From Episyrphus balteatus (taxonomy: Eukaryota; Arthropoda; Insecta; Diptera; Syrphidae): a stretch of 64,000 bases of DNA. The DNA lies in contig NC_079136.1 of assembly GCF_945859705.1 (NCBI RefSeq), positions 124,276,028 to 124,340,027 of the forward strand, written 5' to 3'. A program made the position numbers and the translations under genes. Under the pieces are notes generated by a model. That model searched no databases and had not been told where the DNA came from. It saw nothing but the letters and a program-made list of their open reading frames with translations. Below, piece after piece: positions 11,070 through 22,449 of the stretch. Position 1 is the stretch's first letter. Every line of letters starts with the position of its first letter.

Positions 11070-14000
11070 CATTATATTTAAAGACTGAGTTTAAAATAAT
11101 AGAATTTTGATAAATAGAATATTCGTTTAAATATCATAATTATGAAAACCAGAATTCCGAAAGAAATTTTTTTTAAGATTTTTTGAAAAAAACATGCAAT
11201 TGAAATTTCAAAAAAATCCTGAAAAATATTTGCATAAAAAAATTGTTTGCATCAAAAACAAAAAAAAAAAAATATTTCCATTTAAAATAAAATTTTTATC
11301 GCAAATGAAATTATTTTGAATTGAAAAAAATATTTTATTGCAAGTAAAATATTTTCTTACATATCTGAGATTCAAAATGTATGCATTCATTTTTTTTTCA
11401 ATTTTCCATTGTTTTTTCAAAAATCGTTATTAATGGTACCTCCCATAAATCCAATTTTATCCCAAAAGATTTGCTTAATTTTAATAAAAATTATTTATAA
11501 TAAATCAAAAATTAGATTAAGAAAAAAAAAAAATTATTTACAAAAAATATGTTTTTTAAAATATGGCTCTAACGATTTTGAAAAGTTTTTTCCCAAAAGA
11601 GCATTTTTATAAAAAAAAAATTAAACTGCATACTTTTTTTGGAGCTTGATTTCATTTAAGAGTTGTATTTATTTTCATTCGAATAGCGAGTTTTATGTTT
11701 TATTTTCAGATAAATTTACCAAATTTGTATAAATAAGTCTTTTTTTTTAATGCAAAATAATTTTATTTGCAACAAATATTTTCTTATTATTGCAAAAATG
11801 TTTCAGTTATATTTTATATAGAAATATTTTTGTATGCAATTTTTTTTATTTGCAATAAATCTTTTTTAATTTGTAAACTAAAATACATAAATGCATTAAA
11901 ACAATAATTTTTTGCAACCATGATCCAAATAAAGATTTAAGAAAATATCTTATTAGCACTTATTCCGAGGTGGTACAATGATGATTTTTAGTGCATATCC
12001 TAAAATGTTCCCCTCTCTCAAATAGTACCCAAACTTTGGTCTGATATCTGTTTATGAGATCAAAGTGAATTTTGGCCTTAAGGTACTTCTATTCTTCTAT
12101 TATAAAAACCTAAACAGGTAAATGAATTCCCTCAAATTTCGGTGTAAATTAGTTTGTGTCCCCTTCAAAACCTTTAATTATTTCAATTGAAAACAATTTT
12201 TATTATAAATTGTTTGTCACCAGCTCTAACGGTATCAATTAACATATATATGTAGGAAGTTTAAATAAAAATGTATTTTTAATTTTAAAAGAATAAAGAA
12301 AAATAGAAAAATAAAGTTCGCTGCTCAGCTCTTTTGTTTATAGATAACTTACTCAGATATTCTTCTTTTTTTTTTATTTTTTCAAATAAATAACTGTAAT
12401 TTTTCTCATTTTTTGGTGTGTATACATATTGGTATACATTTCCATCAATATTATTTCCTTTTCAAGTTCAACGTAGAATTTTATTAAATTTACCTCGATT
12501 GTTTGGTCTCCATTTTGATAAAACAATACTTTTGTTTGTGTGCTTGCTTTCTTAAAAACTTTTAATCTCCAGTGTAATGTAGTTGCGTATCGTTGCATAT
12601 TATTGTACACTGCAATCACAGAGTGGGTCAACTATTTATGAGACTGGAGCATGTGTATAATACTTGTTGAAGTTTTTTTTTTTTTAGTTTTTCTGGTTGC
12701 AACACAACACAAACAACATAACAAAAACACCCTCTGCCAATCGGGCTTAACAACATTTGTGAAAGGAAAGACGCAACAACAGAGTATACAAGACTTGTAT
12801 ACAAGTACAATATAGATCTAAGCCAAGAGAGAGAGCCAAGCTAGCAAGGCAAAAGCAAGCAATGTGTATCCTGTTTTTTTTTTTTTTTTTTGAAAAAAAA
12901 AAAAATCGTTTATATATGTATTTTTTTATACCAACTTGAGGGAGAAAATTTAATAATTTCCTCAAATATTTGCCAATTTCTTGATGGCTCTAAGCTAACT
13001 AGACATCTCACAACAACCATCGTATAAGAGTTCTTCGGGAGATGGTGCATCATATTTATATGATGATGAGATGAGTGTGTGCCATACCCGTTAACAGAAA
13101 TTTGTGCAAGATCTTCCTTTTTTGTAAGGATGATGATGATGATGATGATGGTTAGTGACTTTTGTTAGTGCACTATGTCCTTTTTCAAAAGGACTAAAAA
13201 AAAAAACCAACAAACAGAGGCCCGTTTTCATATGCAATTTCTATATTTTTTTTTTCTCATATTTTAAAGGTTCATCCCAACAATTTCATGATAAACTCGA
13301 TAATCATATGACAGAGAGAGAGTGTATGAAGGAGTATGATGTGTGTGTATGCTTATGATTATGACTGATTGCGTTTCCTTTGACACAAAAATAAAAAAAA
13401 AAAATAAAATAAAAAAATAATAATATAACGAGCAAGGTCCTTGTAGGGTTGCCAACAAAGTCAAGAACGTATTATTATCTTCTTTGGATATGGGTGGATA
13501 GGATATAAAGGTATAAATACATAAAATGGAGCGAGGGAATATGAGAGGATTTTTTTATTTTACGTTTTCTTATAAGAAAGCAACACGCAGCACCGCGCAC
13601 CGCATGTGAAATTATATGTGTTGTAAAATATTACGAGATGATTATGATATCCTTTTACGATTCATGATGAGGTCGGGGTTAAAAAACACACAGGTTCCAT
13701 ATCTACATATGCAACGAAAGTCAACGACGACATGATGAAAAGACTGAACCTATTATATGGGCATGCTGCCGCAGGCTTCATATAAACCTACCATCATTCG
13801 CGCCTATACCGCGACTTTTTTTTTTTTATAAATTTAACATTTTTATTGATGTTAGGTGGGAAATTGAACTCAATTTTGGATTTGAAAAAGATCTGCCATT
13901 TTCCATGTTTGCGTGCACACAACCAACTTTTGGTGTGTGTTTTTGAGTCCTTTTGTGTTGTAAGGTAGGTAAGGTTGGTATATAAAAAAATGTTGCTTAT

Positions 14001-15000
14001 TACCAACTTCATCTCATAGCTGGTATTAGTTAAATATGTGTCGCTAAGGTAATCGAGGTGTAAAATTTGTATAAAGTACCAATTGTTTTTTTTTTTTATT
14101 TTTATTTGTTTTTCCTCTTTGATTCTGAGAGAGTCCTTGTATGGTCCTTGAAGCGCAGGTGATAATATTATGCAAATTGAAATGTGAACTTTTTTTGTTG
14201 CTTTTTTTTTTTTTTTTTGTTAACAACAACAAATGAAGTTATTCATTGATCCTTAAAGGCGCTTAAAATAAAGAAAAAAAATAAAACAAAAAGCTTATGA
14301 TTTGACTAAAAACATACACAAACAAGTACAAAAAAAAATCCAATAAATTATAAGGAATTATCTTTTTTTTTTGTCTATATCCGAGTTTTATCCATTTTAA
14401 TGGATTGTTTCATGGTTAAACCTATACACATTTTAACCATCCACATGAAAATAGTATAATCATTTTGACGAATGATTGTGGCATAACAAAAAAAAAAAGG
14501 GTTGTGTGCTTTGAAAGGGTATTTCGGGTCTATAGGAAGGTAGATTTTAGATGTGTATAAACATGTGATTACATATGGGACCTTCTAGTCTTTTTTTATT
14601 ATTTTTTTTTATTTTTTGTAAAAATGTGAGAAATTCTCATCGAACTGAAAGTTGAAGACGAATTTTGTCTTCTTTTTTTTTTTGAATAAAATATGAATGA
14701 GGATATAGGTTATTATTAATGGAAGGCTATTATTATATTGATCTTTTGAAAAAAAAAAAATAATAATAAAACATGAATGGAGTCAATTTTATTTATAATT
14801 TACGTTTTATTTTTTGGAGTGGTTATGAGCTTTAAATGCTATAAAAAAATTTATGCATTGAATTACCTAGTGTATTTTTTCTCAGGCAATTTGGATATTT
14901 ATAACAATAAAATCAATATTTTCAATATAACCACTTCAAATAACACTGGTTTACAGCCTTTTTTTTCTTACGTACTTTGACTTCAGGAACTCGGAAATCA
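11070..15000. other. Long AT-rich noncoding stretch
   Basis: No terminal inverted repeats, tandem arrays or supportable genes were found in this 3.9-kb stretch. It contains a (GAT)n microsatellite of about 22 nt at 13129-13150 and many A/T homopolymers (for example around 12873-12903 and 14199-14219). Open frames are all under 90 codons and dominated by Lys, Asn, Ile and Phe. Confidence 0.5.
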
Positions 15001-15004
15001 CTTA

Positions 15005-16440
15005 CGATGGATACGTTTTCGAGATATGATTTTTCAAAGTTTTTTGTCGTTGTTTTTCCCAGCATACTTAGTATTTGGTCTTTATCTTGTGTAATAAACA
15101 ATCAATCTGAACAGAAAAACCAGCACCTGAAAGAAGAATAAATAAGCAAGAAATACTAGTAGAATAAATTTTTTGGGTAACTCCAAATTTGAAAAAAAAA
15201 ATCGATTTTTTTTAAAGAAAATTTTTGACAAAAAAAATTCTTACTGAAAAAAAAAATCAAAATCTTTTGAATCCACATAGTTTTAAATTTTGCATGTTTA
15301 AAACACTTTCTGACGAAGATAACAAGATACTTTTCTTTAAAATCTATGGGTAAATTACAAAGATATAACCATTTTCGTTACTTTTTGACTTTTTTACTAT
15401 AACTTGGAAAGAAAACCGAATTTGAAAATTTGTGTTAAGTAATTTTTTGTAGATAGGTAATTAAATTGGTATCGGGTCAAAATTCTGGCTTCAAAATTCT
15501 GCTTTTTTTAACGAAAATTCTGTTTTTCAAATTTTTGCTTTTTTTCTATTCTGCTTTTCAAAATTCTGCTAGCATTATACTTGAACAAAAAAATTCTGCC
15601 AATTCTTTTTTTTTTTATAGCATATGCGCTGACTAAAGAAAAATACACCAAATTAATGTAAAAATGTAATTCAACATTGGTACTTTCCTAAATTTTTTTG
15701 TTTAAGTGTCGCATATATTTTTTAAAATGCATAGACTGACTATATTTCAAATAAAATCTATAACTTATTGGAACCGATGTTGTTTGATACAAAATATTCC
15801 TTTTCTTATTCAAATTTTTGAATATTCATCTTTATTTGATAAATTAAAAAATTTTGAATTATTTTCGGAAATATAAAGTATTAAAAACCTTTTCTTAATA
15901 TTTTCAAATGTATTCATTTAAAAAACAAAAATTAATATGAATTCAAAGAAGTAGATAATTTTTCAAGAAGATGATTTTATAGAATTTTGCAAAAAATCAA
16001 AAAAGGGTTTGGAAAATGGTAAAAAGCGCGCGTTGAATTTTGCAAAAAATTAAAAAAGGGTTTGGAAAATGTTAAAAAGCTATCGCTTTTTAACATTTTC
16101 CAAACCCTTTTTTAATTTTTTGCAGAATTTTGAAAGCAGAATTTTGACCCCAACCCATTTAAATTTCCTATCGATATCTATCCTTTGAAGAAAAACTATT
16201 CAAAAAAGTAAAAAAAACGAAATTTTTGATGTTTTTACTAATAAGTCTATTTTTATCCTCGGAGCATTTATAGATATTAAACATGTAAAAGAGAAAAGAA
16301 GATACTTTATCTTACAACATAAAGGCCTCAAAAATTTAATTCGGCTAAAATTGGATAAAATATGGACTTTCAAAATCTTATGTTTTTGGCCTTTTTGAGT
16401 CATTAAAACATTTTGAAAAATTATATCTCGAAAACCTATC
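15005..16440. mobile_element. Foldback-like element with long diverged inverted arms
   Basis: The outer ends match in inverted orientation: left GATGGATACGTTTTCGAGAT (from 15006) against the reverse complement of the right end, ATGGATAGGTTTTCGAGATA, each continuing into TTTTTCAAA. An inner pair is stronger: GGGTCAAAATTCTGGCTTCA at about 15475 against GGGTCAAAATTCTGCTTTCA, read inverted from about 16149. Patches of similarity between these points suggest arms of about 500 bp that have drifted. The middle holds a direct duplication and a perfect hairpin (listed separately). No 8-bp or other target duplication was identified, so the inner and outer repeats could be two nested elements. No coding capacity. 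Confidence 0.65.
16041..16124. repeat. Perfect 40-bp inverted repeat with 4-nt loop
   Basis: Arms 16041-16080 and 16085-16124 are exact reverse complements, separated only by TATC. The stem contains AAAGGGTTTGGAAAATG near its middle. A near-identical direct copy of the left arm lies just upstream (about 15982-16026), offset by 52 bp and differing at a few bases. A perfect hairpin inside an otherwise diverged inverted element suggests a recent local event, such as template switching or inverted duplication of one arm. If transcribed, the RNA would fold into a long double-stranded stem. Confidence 0.9.
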
Positions 16441-16540
16441 CATAAAAATTTTCTTCGATTAGATTTTCGAGTTTTCTGGGCTCAAATCTATACGAAAAGT
16501 GTAACGGCACTTGGTGACCAAAATTTTTTTTATTATTTTT

Positions 16541-17075
16541 AGTCGCACTCAAAAACCCAAACAGACGAGACCGAAAATACGTATTTTTACGGGTTTATAG
16601 GACTTATGGTAACCTCTTAATAATACAGTCGGATTCTGACGTTCTCTTCTTCCTGATTACAAAAACACCCATCACCGATATTTAAGTTACGCTCAAACAC
16701 CCAACAAACGTTTCCAAAAATGTGTATTTTAATGGATTTCTAGGCTCTAGGATAACCAATTAATAATATTGTCCGATTCTGACGTTCTCTTTTTCCTGAT
16801 TAAAAGAACACCCATCACAGACATTTTAGTCGCGCCTAATAACCCCCTAGAGGAGCCCAAAGATGCGTATTTTTACCCGGGCCTTAACTTCCAACAGACG
16901 AGCCTAAACATTTTTTTTATGGATTTTGTAAATTTTGGGGGTAACCAGTTGAAAACAGTCGGATTCTGCAGTTCCCTTCTACCTGATTACAAAAACACCC
17001 ATCATGAACATGAAAGACGCACTGGAACACTTGAAAAACGAGCCCAAAAATGCGTTTTTTTTAAATTCCAAAATT
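16541..17075. repeat. Tandem repeat, ~144-bp unit
   Basis: Unit starts resembling AGTCGCRCTCAAA lie at about 16541, 16685, 16829 and 17011. The first two intervals are 144 bp; the third is 182 bp and contains an extra segment of about 38 bp. Shared blocks are AAAATGYGTATTTT, a TCGGATTCTGACGTTCTCTT segment and CCTGATTACAAAAACACCCA followed by TCA. Because 144 is divisible by three, a frame can persist from unit to unit. The 140-codon frame at 16769-17191 is best explained this way, as it has no domain and the upstream units carry stops. More GC-balanced than its surroundings. Confidence 0.85.
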
Positions 17076-18049
17076 TTAAATTTCAAAAATATTGGCTGAC
17101 TTATCCAAGAAAAAAAAAAAAGACTTATTTTTCGATATTTTTCAATAACCAAAATGAGCTCCTTAAATTTTACACTCCAGCTACTCAATAATGCATCAAT
17201 GAACACAGAAAAACCCCCTAAAAAACCTCAAAACCAAAGCATATTACCCAAACTTATATCAAAGTCTTTAGCGTGATGATGATAGCCATCTTATTAGGTA
17301 CTATAACTTCCTAAAAAAAAATTAAAGGTTGCCTCTATAAGATAAATACCATTTTGGGCAGCTTTGTTATATTATACATTTAATTGGGAGTCCAACAACA
17401 TCCCAATACATCCACTTAAGAAGATTGCCTTGGTTCTTAGAAGAAGTGCGCTCTCATAAAGAATATACAAACACACGCCCAGTCAATCTATATAGACCCC
17501 GCTTATAATTAAATATTAATTCAGCGCATTCAGCGGTTAAGGGTGATCAATCGAGAAGTATATATGCGGACAACCGAGAGGCGAACCTATATAATTAAGC
17601 GTTAATCCTTTTTGTATATATAAATTTTGTCTTGGTTTTGTGCTTGTTTGATGTTGAATTGTTGAGTCAAGCGTTATTATTTTGAGTGTGCTTTGGTTAG
17701 GGTGGGTCTCACACACAAACACTGTTTTGGAAAATTCAAATAAATCATGACTCGGAGAAAGTATCCTTCTTAAATGTTGGTTGTCCACATTCAAACGATG
17801 ATCACGATGATGATGATGATTGTGTGGGAGAGTCTAATAATTTCTATCACCACCTTGACGATACTTAATTGAAAATCAAACCCTGTCTCTCGCCTGGTTT
17901 CTCTTCCTTCTCTTCTCCGACCGATTGGCCACGGTAGAGAGATGAAGTAGGTTAGGCAAGTTTATATCATTTGGGATGGAATTTGTGTGTTTGGTCCTTC
18001 CAAATACTGCGTACACACAAAATAAATTTACAAAAGTCAGCTCTCTCGA
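17076..18049. other. Noncoding stretch with (GAT)n
   Basis: A short imperfect (GAT)n lies at about 17797-17821. No repeats or supportable genes otherwise. Sequence from 17400 to 18000 looks unique. Confidence 0.4.
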
Positions 18050-18540
18050 AAAAGAGTGTGGCTAGAATTTTTGGCATCAAATAGAAGATATGGACAATAT
18101 GGGGAAGAGTGGGAGAGCAGCCATATTAGAAACGACACAGAGTCTACAAATTGTATCTATCGGAAAGTTTGTTGTTCTCGATTTTCGGTCATAAACGCTG
18201 GACAGATGGCTTGTTGGTTGTCGGTTTGGTTGGCTGACCGGATGACTGGTCGGCTTGGTTTGGCTTCTCTTCTTCATATAATACTCCTACCTCCTATAGC
18301 AATTTGATTTATTGCTTTATCTGTTGGGATGATACACTTTGTGCTTCAGCAAAGCTATGAGAGCTCTGAAAGCAGGAGCTGGGCAGTGAGCATTCAAATG
18401 GGACTCAACATCAAACAATGGCTGTTTGTTGTTGATGGAAAATTACTGCAAGCCCATGCATTCAGATCCTGGGCAATGGCAAACTGTGATTTGAAAGTTT
18501 TATTTTTTGTCTCCTCTACTCATTCAGCATTATAGTATTT
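18050..18540. other. Unique block of moderate GC, no gene recognised
   Basis: Short frames are open on both strands, including 83 codons plus-strand from 18056 and 68 codons from 18329. Neither translation has a recognisable domain, and the two strands are open over the same bases, which argues against coding. The block contains imperfect GGTCGG/TTGGTTGG-type runs at about 18205-18265. Possibly conserved noncoding or untranslated sequence. Confidence 0.15.
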
Positions 18541-18779
18541 TTCGATGAAGGCTGTCTAGGAAGAGGGGTGAAAAAGGGGGACCCTCAAACTAGCTTACGA
18601 GAATAGATCACCGACTCACTATAAGTTAACGGATTATTAGTTTACGTGATGAAGTCATAATTTATAATTTTTAAAGCTCAGTGCATTTTTGTAAAAATCT
18701 AAAAATAATTTCTCGAAATCACACATTCTTCATAAAAAAAAAGCGAAAAAAATTATTTTTTTTTTCTTTAAACATCATA

Positions 18780-18985
18780 ATGTCAATACTTTTACATGAC
18801 AGCCTATAATAAATTTTATATCATCTGAAAGCATATTATTTCATCTTTAAAAATACGCATCAACCATACCTGTACGACACCTACAAAAAAAGTTACAAAT
18901 TTAAAAAAAAAAACAAAATTAAAACTGATTAGTACGGTACTTCCCTTTTACTGGTGACTGGTGTCGGCAAACGATCTTTCACACA
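18780..18985 (-). mobile_element. Truncated arm of the composite inverted-arm family
   Basis: This segment, read on the minus strand, matches the arm sequences at 46.4, 48.0, 19.6 and 62.5 kb. Markers include CAGCCTATAATAAATTTTAT, ATCTGAAAGCATATTATTTC and the GTACGGTACTTCCC...CTGGTGRCTG block that is also present near 46653-46685. It lies in inverted orientation to the arm at 19565-20235, about 600 bp away, so the pair could be the two arms of one element. The inner part is lost: after about 18985 unique, more GC-rich sequence follows. Confidence 0.7.
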
Positions 18986-19249
18986 TATTATTCTCGCTCG
19001 TTTCGATCCATTCAAGCTTCGTACAGTCGTAATATATGCATATACGTTAAGCGAACCACTCAAGTGGGTGGCGTCAGGTTTTTTCGTTACGAAATTTCTT
19101 GATTCGATCCCCATGCCAACCCCGCCCGCCCTCGATAAAATCTATGCAATAGCTTAGAAAAATATTTGGCGTATTGGTGTGTCAATCCATTGATTACGGA
19201 ATCTGTTTAACTAATTTACTAGTTTCTATGGTTTATTTTGAAAAATGGA

Positions 19250-19410
19250 AAGATTTTGGACAAAAAATCAAGATTAACCCCTTGCCTAAAAAATAGGCAT
19301 TTTAAAAAGAAAGGCTTTTCTAATCTTAATTCATGACTGAAAACCAAAAGTTTTTTGCAGGTCTGGTTGCTGAATTATTTGCAATCGAAATATCGATTTT
19401 TTGAAGTGAA
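19250..19410 (+). repeat. Partial unit of the ~300-bp satellite
   Basis: The block contains AAATCAAGATTAACCCCTTG, CCTAAAAAATAGGC, AAAGAAAGGCTTTTC and CTGAAAACCAAAAG followed by TTTTTTGCAGGTCTGG. These occur in the same order in the array at 20250-20945. It sits between the two inverted arms at 18.8 and 19.6 kb, which suggests the satellite unit is internal to the composite element. Confidence 0.75.
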
Positions 19411-19564
19411 AACTTCATTAGTATCGTAGTGATTTGAAACAAGATGAAACGAAAAAGCGACACGAAAAATCAATTGATTATAACTTTTTTCTTTTAATAG
19501 ACAGATGAATGAAATTTATACTGTAGATAGGTAATACAATAAACAAAATTTCAATCAACTTCAT

Positions 19565-20235
19565 ATTCAAAATCCTGGGATAACGGTTAAAATATAATCT
19601 TTTACTAAACACGTTATATCTTTTGATCAAGAGCACATACAAATTGGATTTAAAGTTAATACGCATGCCGATAATATTTCCTTTCATTTGATATATCACA
19701 CATAACGGTACGTGTTCTAGAAATCACACAATTGTAAATTTAAAAACTTGAGAAGTTCATCAAAACACCTGTGGTGGAGATCTGTTGCCGATGACCAGTC
19801 ACCGTAATCTCAGTTTGAAATTTCGACATGGTTGACTTTAAAAAATTCTTACTTTTTTTGTATTCATCTAGAAATAGGTATGATTGAAGCCTCATTTAAA
19901 AGATGAAAAATAATAAAATTGATGATATAAAATTTAACATAGGCTGTCATTTAAAAAAATTTAATGGTAAGAAGAGAAAAAGGATTGATTTTTTTGCTTT
20001 TTTTGAGAAAACTGATCGGGTTCAAAAAATTCTAGCTCTTTTTGTTGATGTTGTATAGACATGGTCGATATAAACAATAAGCTTTCGGATGATATAAAAT
20101 TTATTGTAAGTTGTCATGTAGAATGGATTTAAAGGTGATAAAACAAAAAAAAGTTAGATATTTTCGATTTTTTTTTTTTTCAAGAAAAAATATTTATTAA
20201 GGTTTCACTTCTACCGCGTGTGAATTGCACACATG
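19565..20235 (+). mobile_element. Arm of the composite inverted-arm family
   Basis: In order the arm holds GGGATAACGGT, ACACGTTATATCTTTTGATC, GATATATCACACATAACGG, GGAGATCTGTTGCCGATGAC, a GACATGGTTGACTTTAAAAA segment and two versions of a ~190-bp internal repeat (a CTTTTTTTGTA region, then a GATATAAAATTTA region). The end at about 20200-20230 reads CGTGTGAATTGCACACATGA. The same order is found at 48.0-48.6 kb on the plus strand and reversed at 62.5-63.1 and 46.4-46.9 kb. Matching the terminus at 62471 defines CACACATGA as the likely outer end. No coding capacity. Confidence 0.85.
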
Positions 20236-20249
20236 ATTTTTTTTTTTTT

Positions 20250-20945
20250 ATTTCATTCGGAAGCAGATATTTTCGAATCAAGAGGTTTTAAAACAAGATT
20301 TGATTTACAGATATGAGTTCAAAATGAGAAGGCCTATACATTAAGGTCAAAAATTTTTAAATCTATTTTTTAAGATTTTCGACAAAAAATCAAGGTTAAC
20401 CCCTTGCCTAAAAAATAGGCTTTTTCAAAAATTTTCTTCAAATCCATCGAGTGATACATCAAAAGAAAGGTCTTTTCAAGCCCTATTCATAACTAAAAAA
20501 CCAAAAGGTTTTTGCAGATCTTGTTGCTTAATTATCTGTACATAATCGAATTTAAAACAAAAAAAATTTCTTACATTCGGAAGCAGATATTTTCGGATCA
20601 AGGTCTCGAAACAGATATGAGTTCACAATGAGTAGGCGTATACATTAAGGTTAAAACATTTTAAATCTATTTCTTTAAGATTTTCGAGAAAAAATCAAGG
20701 TTAACCCCTTGCCTTAAAAATAGGCATTTTCAAAAATTTCCTGCAAATCCATCGAGTTATACATCAAAAGAAAGGTCTTTTTAAGCTCTATTCATAACTG
20801 AAACCCAGAAGCTTTTTGGATGCCTGGTTTATTTGCAATCGAAATATGTATATATTTTATATCATTCGCAATCAGATATTTTTGGAACAAAGCCTCGAAT
20901 CAGGTTTTGGTTCACACATATGAGTTCAAAACGCAGATATTTACT
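20250..20945 (+). repeat. Satellite array, ~290-320-bp unit
   Basis: CATTCGGAAGCAGATATTTT occurs at about 20254 and 20574, and a diverged copy (CATTCGCAATCAGATATTTT) at 20863, giving units of 320 and 289 bp. Within each unit the order is ATATGAGTTCA, TTAAGGTTAAAA, GATTTTCGASAAAAAATCAA, GGTTAACCCCTTGCC, CATCGAGTKATACATCAAAA, GAAAGGTCTTTT and AAAACCAAAAG. The array begins directly after the arm terminus at 20235. Related units lie at 19250-19410, 33690-34100 and 63125-63565. Confidence 0.85.
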
Positions 20946-21032
20946 TCTGGTATATTCAACTTTTTCTCTTGTATATTTAACTATATTTCTTGTATATTTA
21001 ACTATATTTCTGGTATATTTAACTATTATTAT
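20945..21032 (+). repeat. 21-bp minisatellite, four copies
   Basis: About four copies of a 21-bp unit (TTTCTTGTATATTTAACTATA). The array is followed by an inverted TAAATTTACCAGATGTAAAG, so the block 20930-21055 can also be read as a small inverted pair (TTTACTTCTGGTATA against TTTACATCTGGTAAA). This recalls the palindromic element at 29548-29658. The 21-bp period keeps a frame open with repeated Cys-Ile-Phe-Asn-Tyr, which is an artefact of the repeat. Confidence 0.8.
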
Positions 21033-21649
21033 GGTTAAATTTACCAGATGTAAAGCGACCCCTTTCTTTTTTTTTGCTCAAGTACCTATTGATTTTCTTT
21101 TAACCATTTCCCCCTCCTCTGAAAAAAAGACCGCCTCTGCTCTCTCATCCTTAATTACACATAAATTGATGGAAATTTGTCTTATGAAATCGAGACTCCA
21201 CAAAACTGAGAGAAGAGACCCATCTCTATGACTATTAACACAAATAACCCATAATAAACCGCCTCATAAATTGTTGAAATTGTTGCAAGAAGAAAAACGA
21301 AAAGAATTAGGTATTTTTTTTTTGTTTTTTTTTTATTTTCTCTCCTCTACGAAAAGGTCAAGCATCTTAAATAGATACGAATGCGGGCTCGAATTTATGG
21401 AAACCACTTGTGCCGAGAAGAATCGTGTACTTCTCAAGGGGATTGGTTAAGTTATATGGTTTTAATATGTTGCGACTGCGGCGGATTCTGGGTAACTATA
21501 TTGTTGGCATGATGTTACTCATCGTCATAACATGCAATCACGATAATCTTCTTCTGCTGTTGATAGATGGTACCTGGATCTGATGCTTTTATATAACTTT
21601 TTGACACATCCCACCTCATTTTTATTTGTTGTATAGATGAGATAAAAGA

Positions 21650-22443
21650 TCTTATTGAAGGAAAAAAAATTCACACGACCAACCGACGTACTCAATCGAC
21701 GAGGATATGCGAAAGAAAAGATACACACAACAAGTTTCAGATACAAAAAGGATTCTCCGGAAAACAATCGGAACTATCTTAACCCATTTTACCCAGCAAA
21801 ACAATATCCGACCAAGTCAAGCGACCGAAGAGACCGGACGACTTCGACGACAATAACCAACATACAAGACACAACCATTATATTGGATTGGGAATGAACC
21901 TTTTTGTTTAGGTTGTTAGTTCAAGAGTTTGTAATTTTTTTTTGTCTTCTTCTTCCTTTGACTTGTCATCATCATCATCATAATAGCTAGTTGAGGGCTA
22001 CTTTTTTGTCTAAAAATTTCTTTCTTTCTTTCGTTTTCAGAACAACTTGAACCATATTTCCAAAAAGGATTCAAAAAGGACGAAGGAGGGATGACGTACA
22101 TGTGTATACGAAATTAAGTCCACAGAAATAACAGCCAGAAGTAGTGGCAGCAGCGCACCAAGTGGAGCCAAATCAATTCAGAGAGGGTAAAACAAAAGGG
22201 TTTTCACTTTATTATGTTACCCCGTAGAATGAAGGTGTTTGCAAAAAGGAACAACACTCTTCGAGGACGAAAATAAAAAAAAAAAAAAAAAAATTACCAA
22301 GAAAAAAAAAATAAAATTCTTAGAAACCTAAGAGAGGGAGAATGAAGAAAAGCAAACCAGTATGGAAACAAAGGGAAAAAGAAAAAGTTGAAACTAGAAG
22401 GACTAAGTGAAGAGGAGACTGACGTCGAGTCGAGACAATGAAA
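21650..22443 (+). other. Candidate 5' exon region ending in ATG AAA before a splice donor
   Basis: The plus strand is rich in A, G and C with few T runs, like insect 5' untranslated leaders, in contrast to its surroundings. Near 22010-22040 a pyrimidine tract (TTTCTTTCTTTCGTTTTCAG) precedes purine-rich sequence, as at a 3' splice site. A possible donor (GAGGGTAAAA) lies near 22187. At 22438 an ATG in the context GAGACAATGAAA is followed directly by GTAAGT (22444-22449), an excellent donor. One reading is a leader exon whose coding part is only Met-Lys before a long intron. The alternative is that the motif matches are chance. No protein family can be inferred. Confidence 0.3.
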
Positions 22444-22449
22444 GTAAGT

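Noticed and set aside
16769..17191. A 140-codon plus-strand frame that could be called a gene.
   Set aside because: It starts inside a 144-bp tandem repeat and runs through an A-rich end. It has no domain, and earlier units are not open.
20820..21231. Overlapping 72- and 132-codon frames with repeated short hydrophobic units, possibly a membrane protein.
   Set aside because: The repeats come from the 21-bp minisatellite. The two frames overlap in different phases and extend into satellite sequence.
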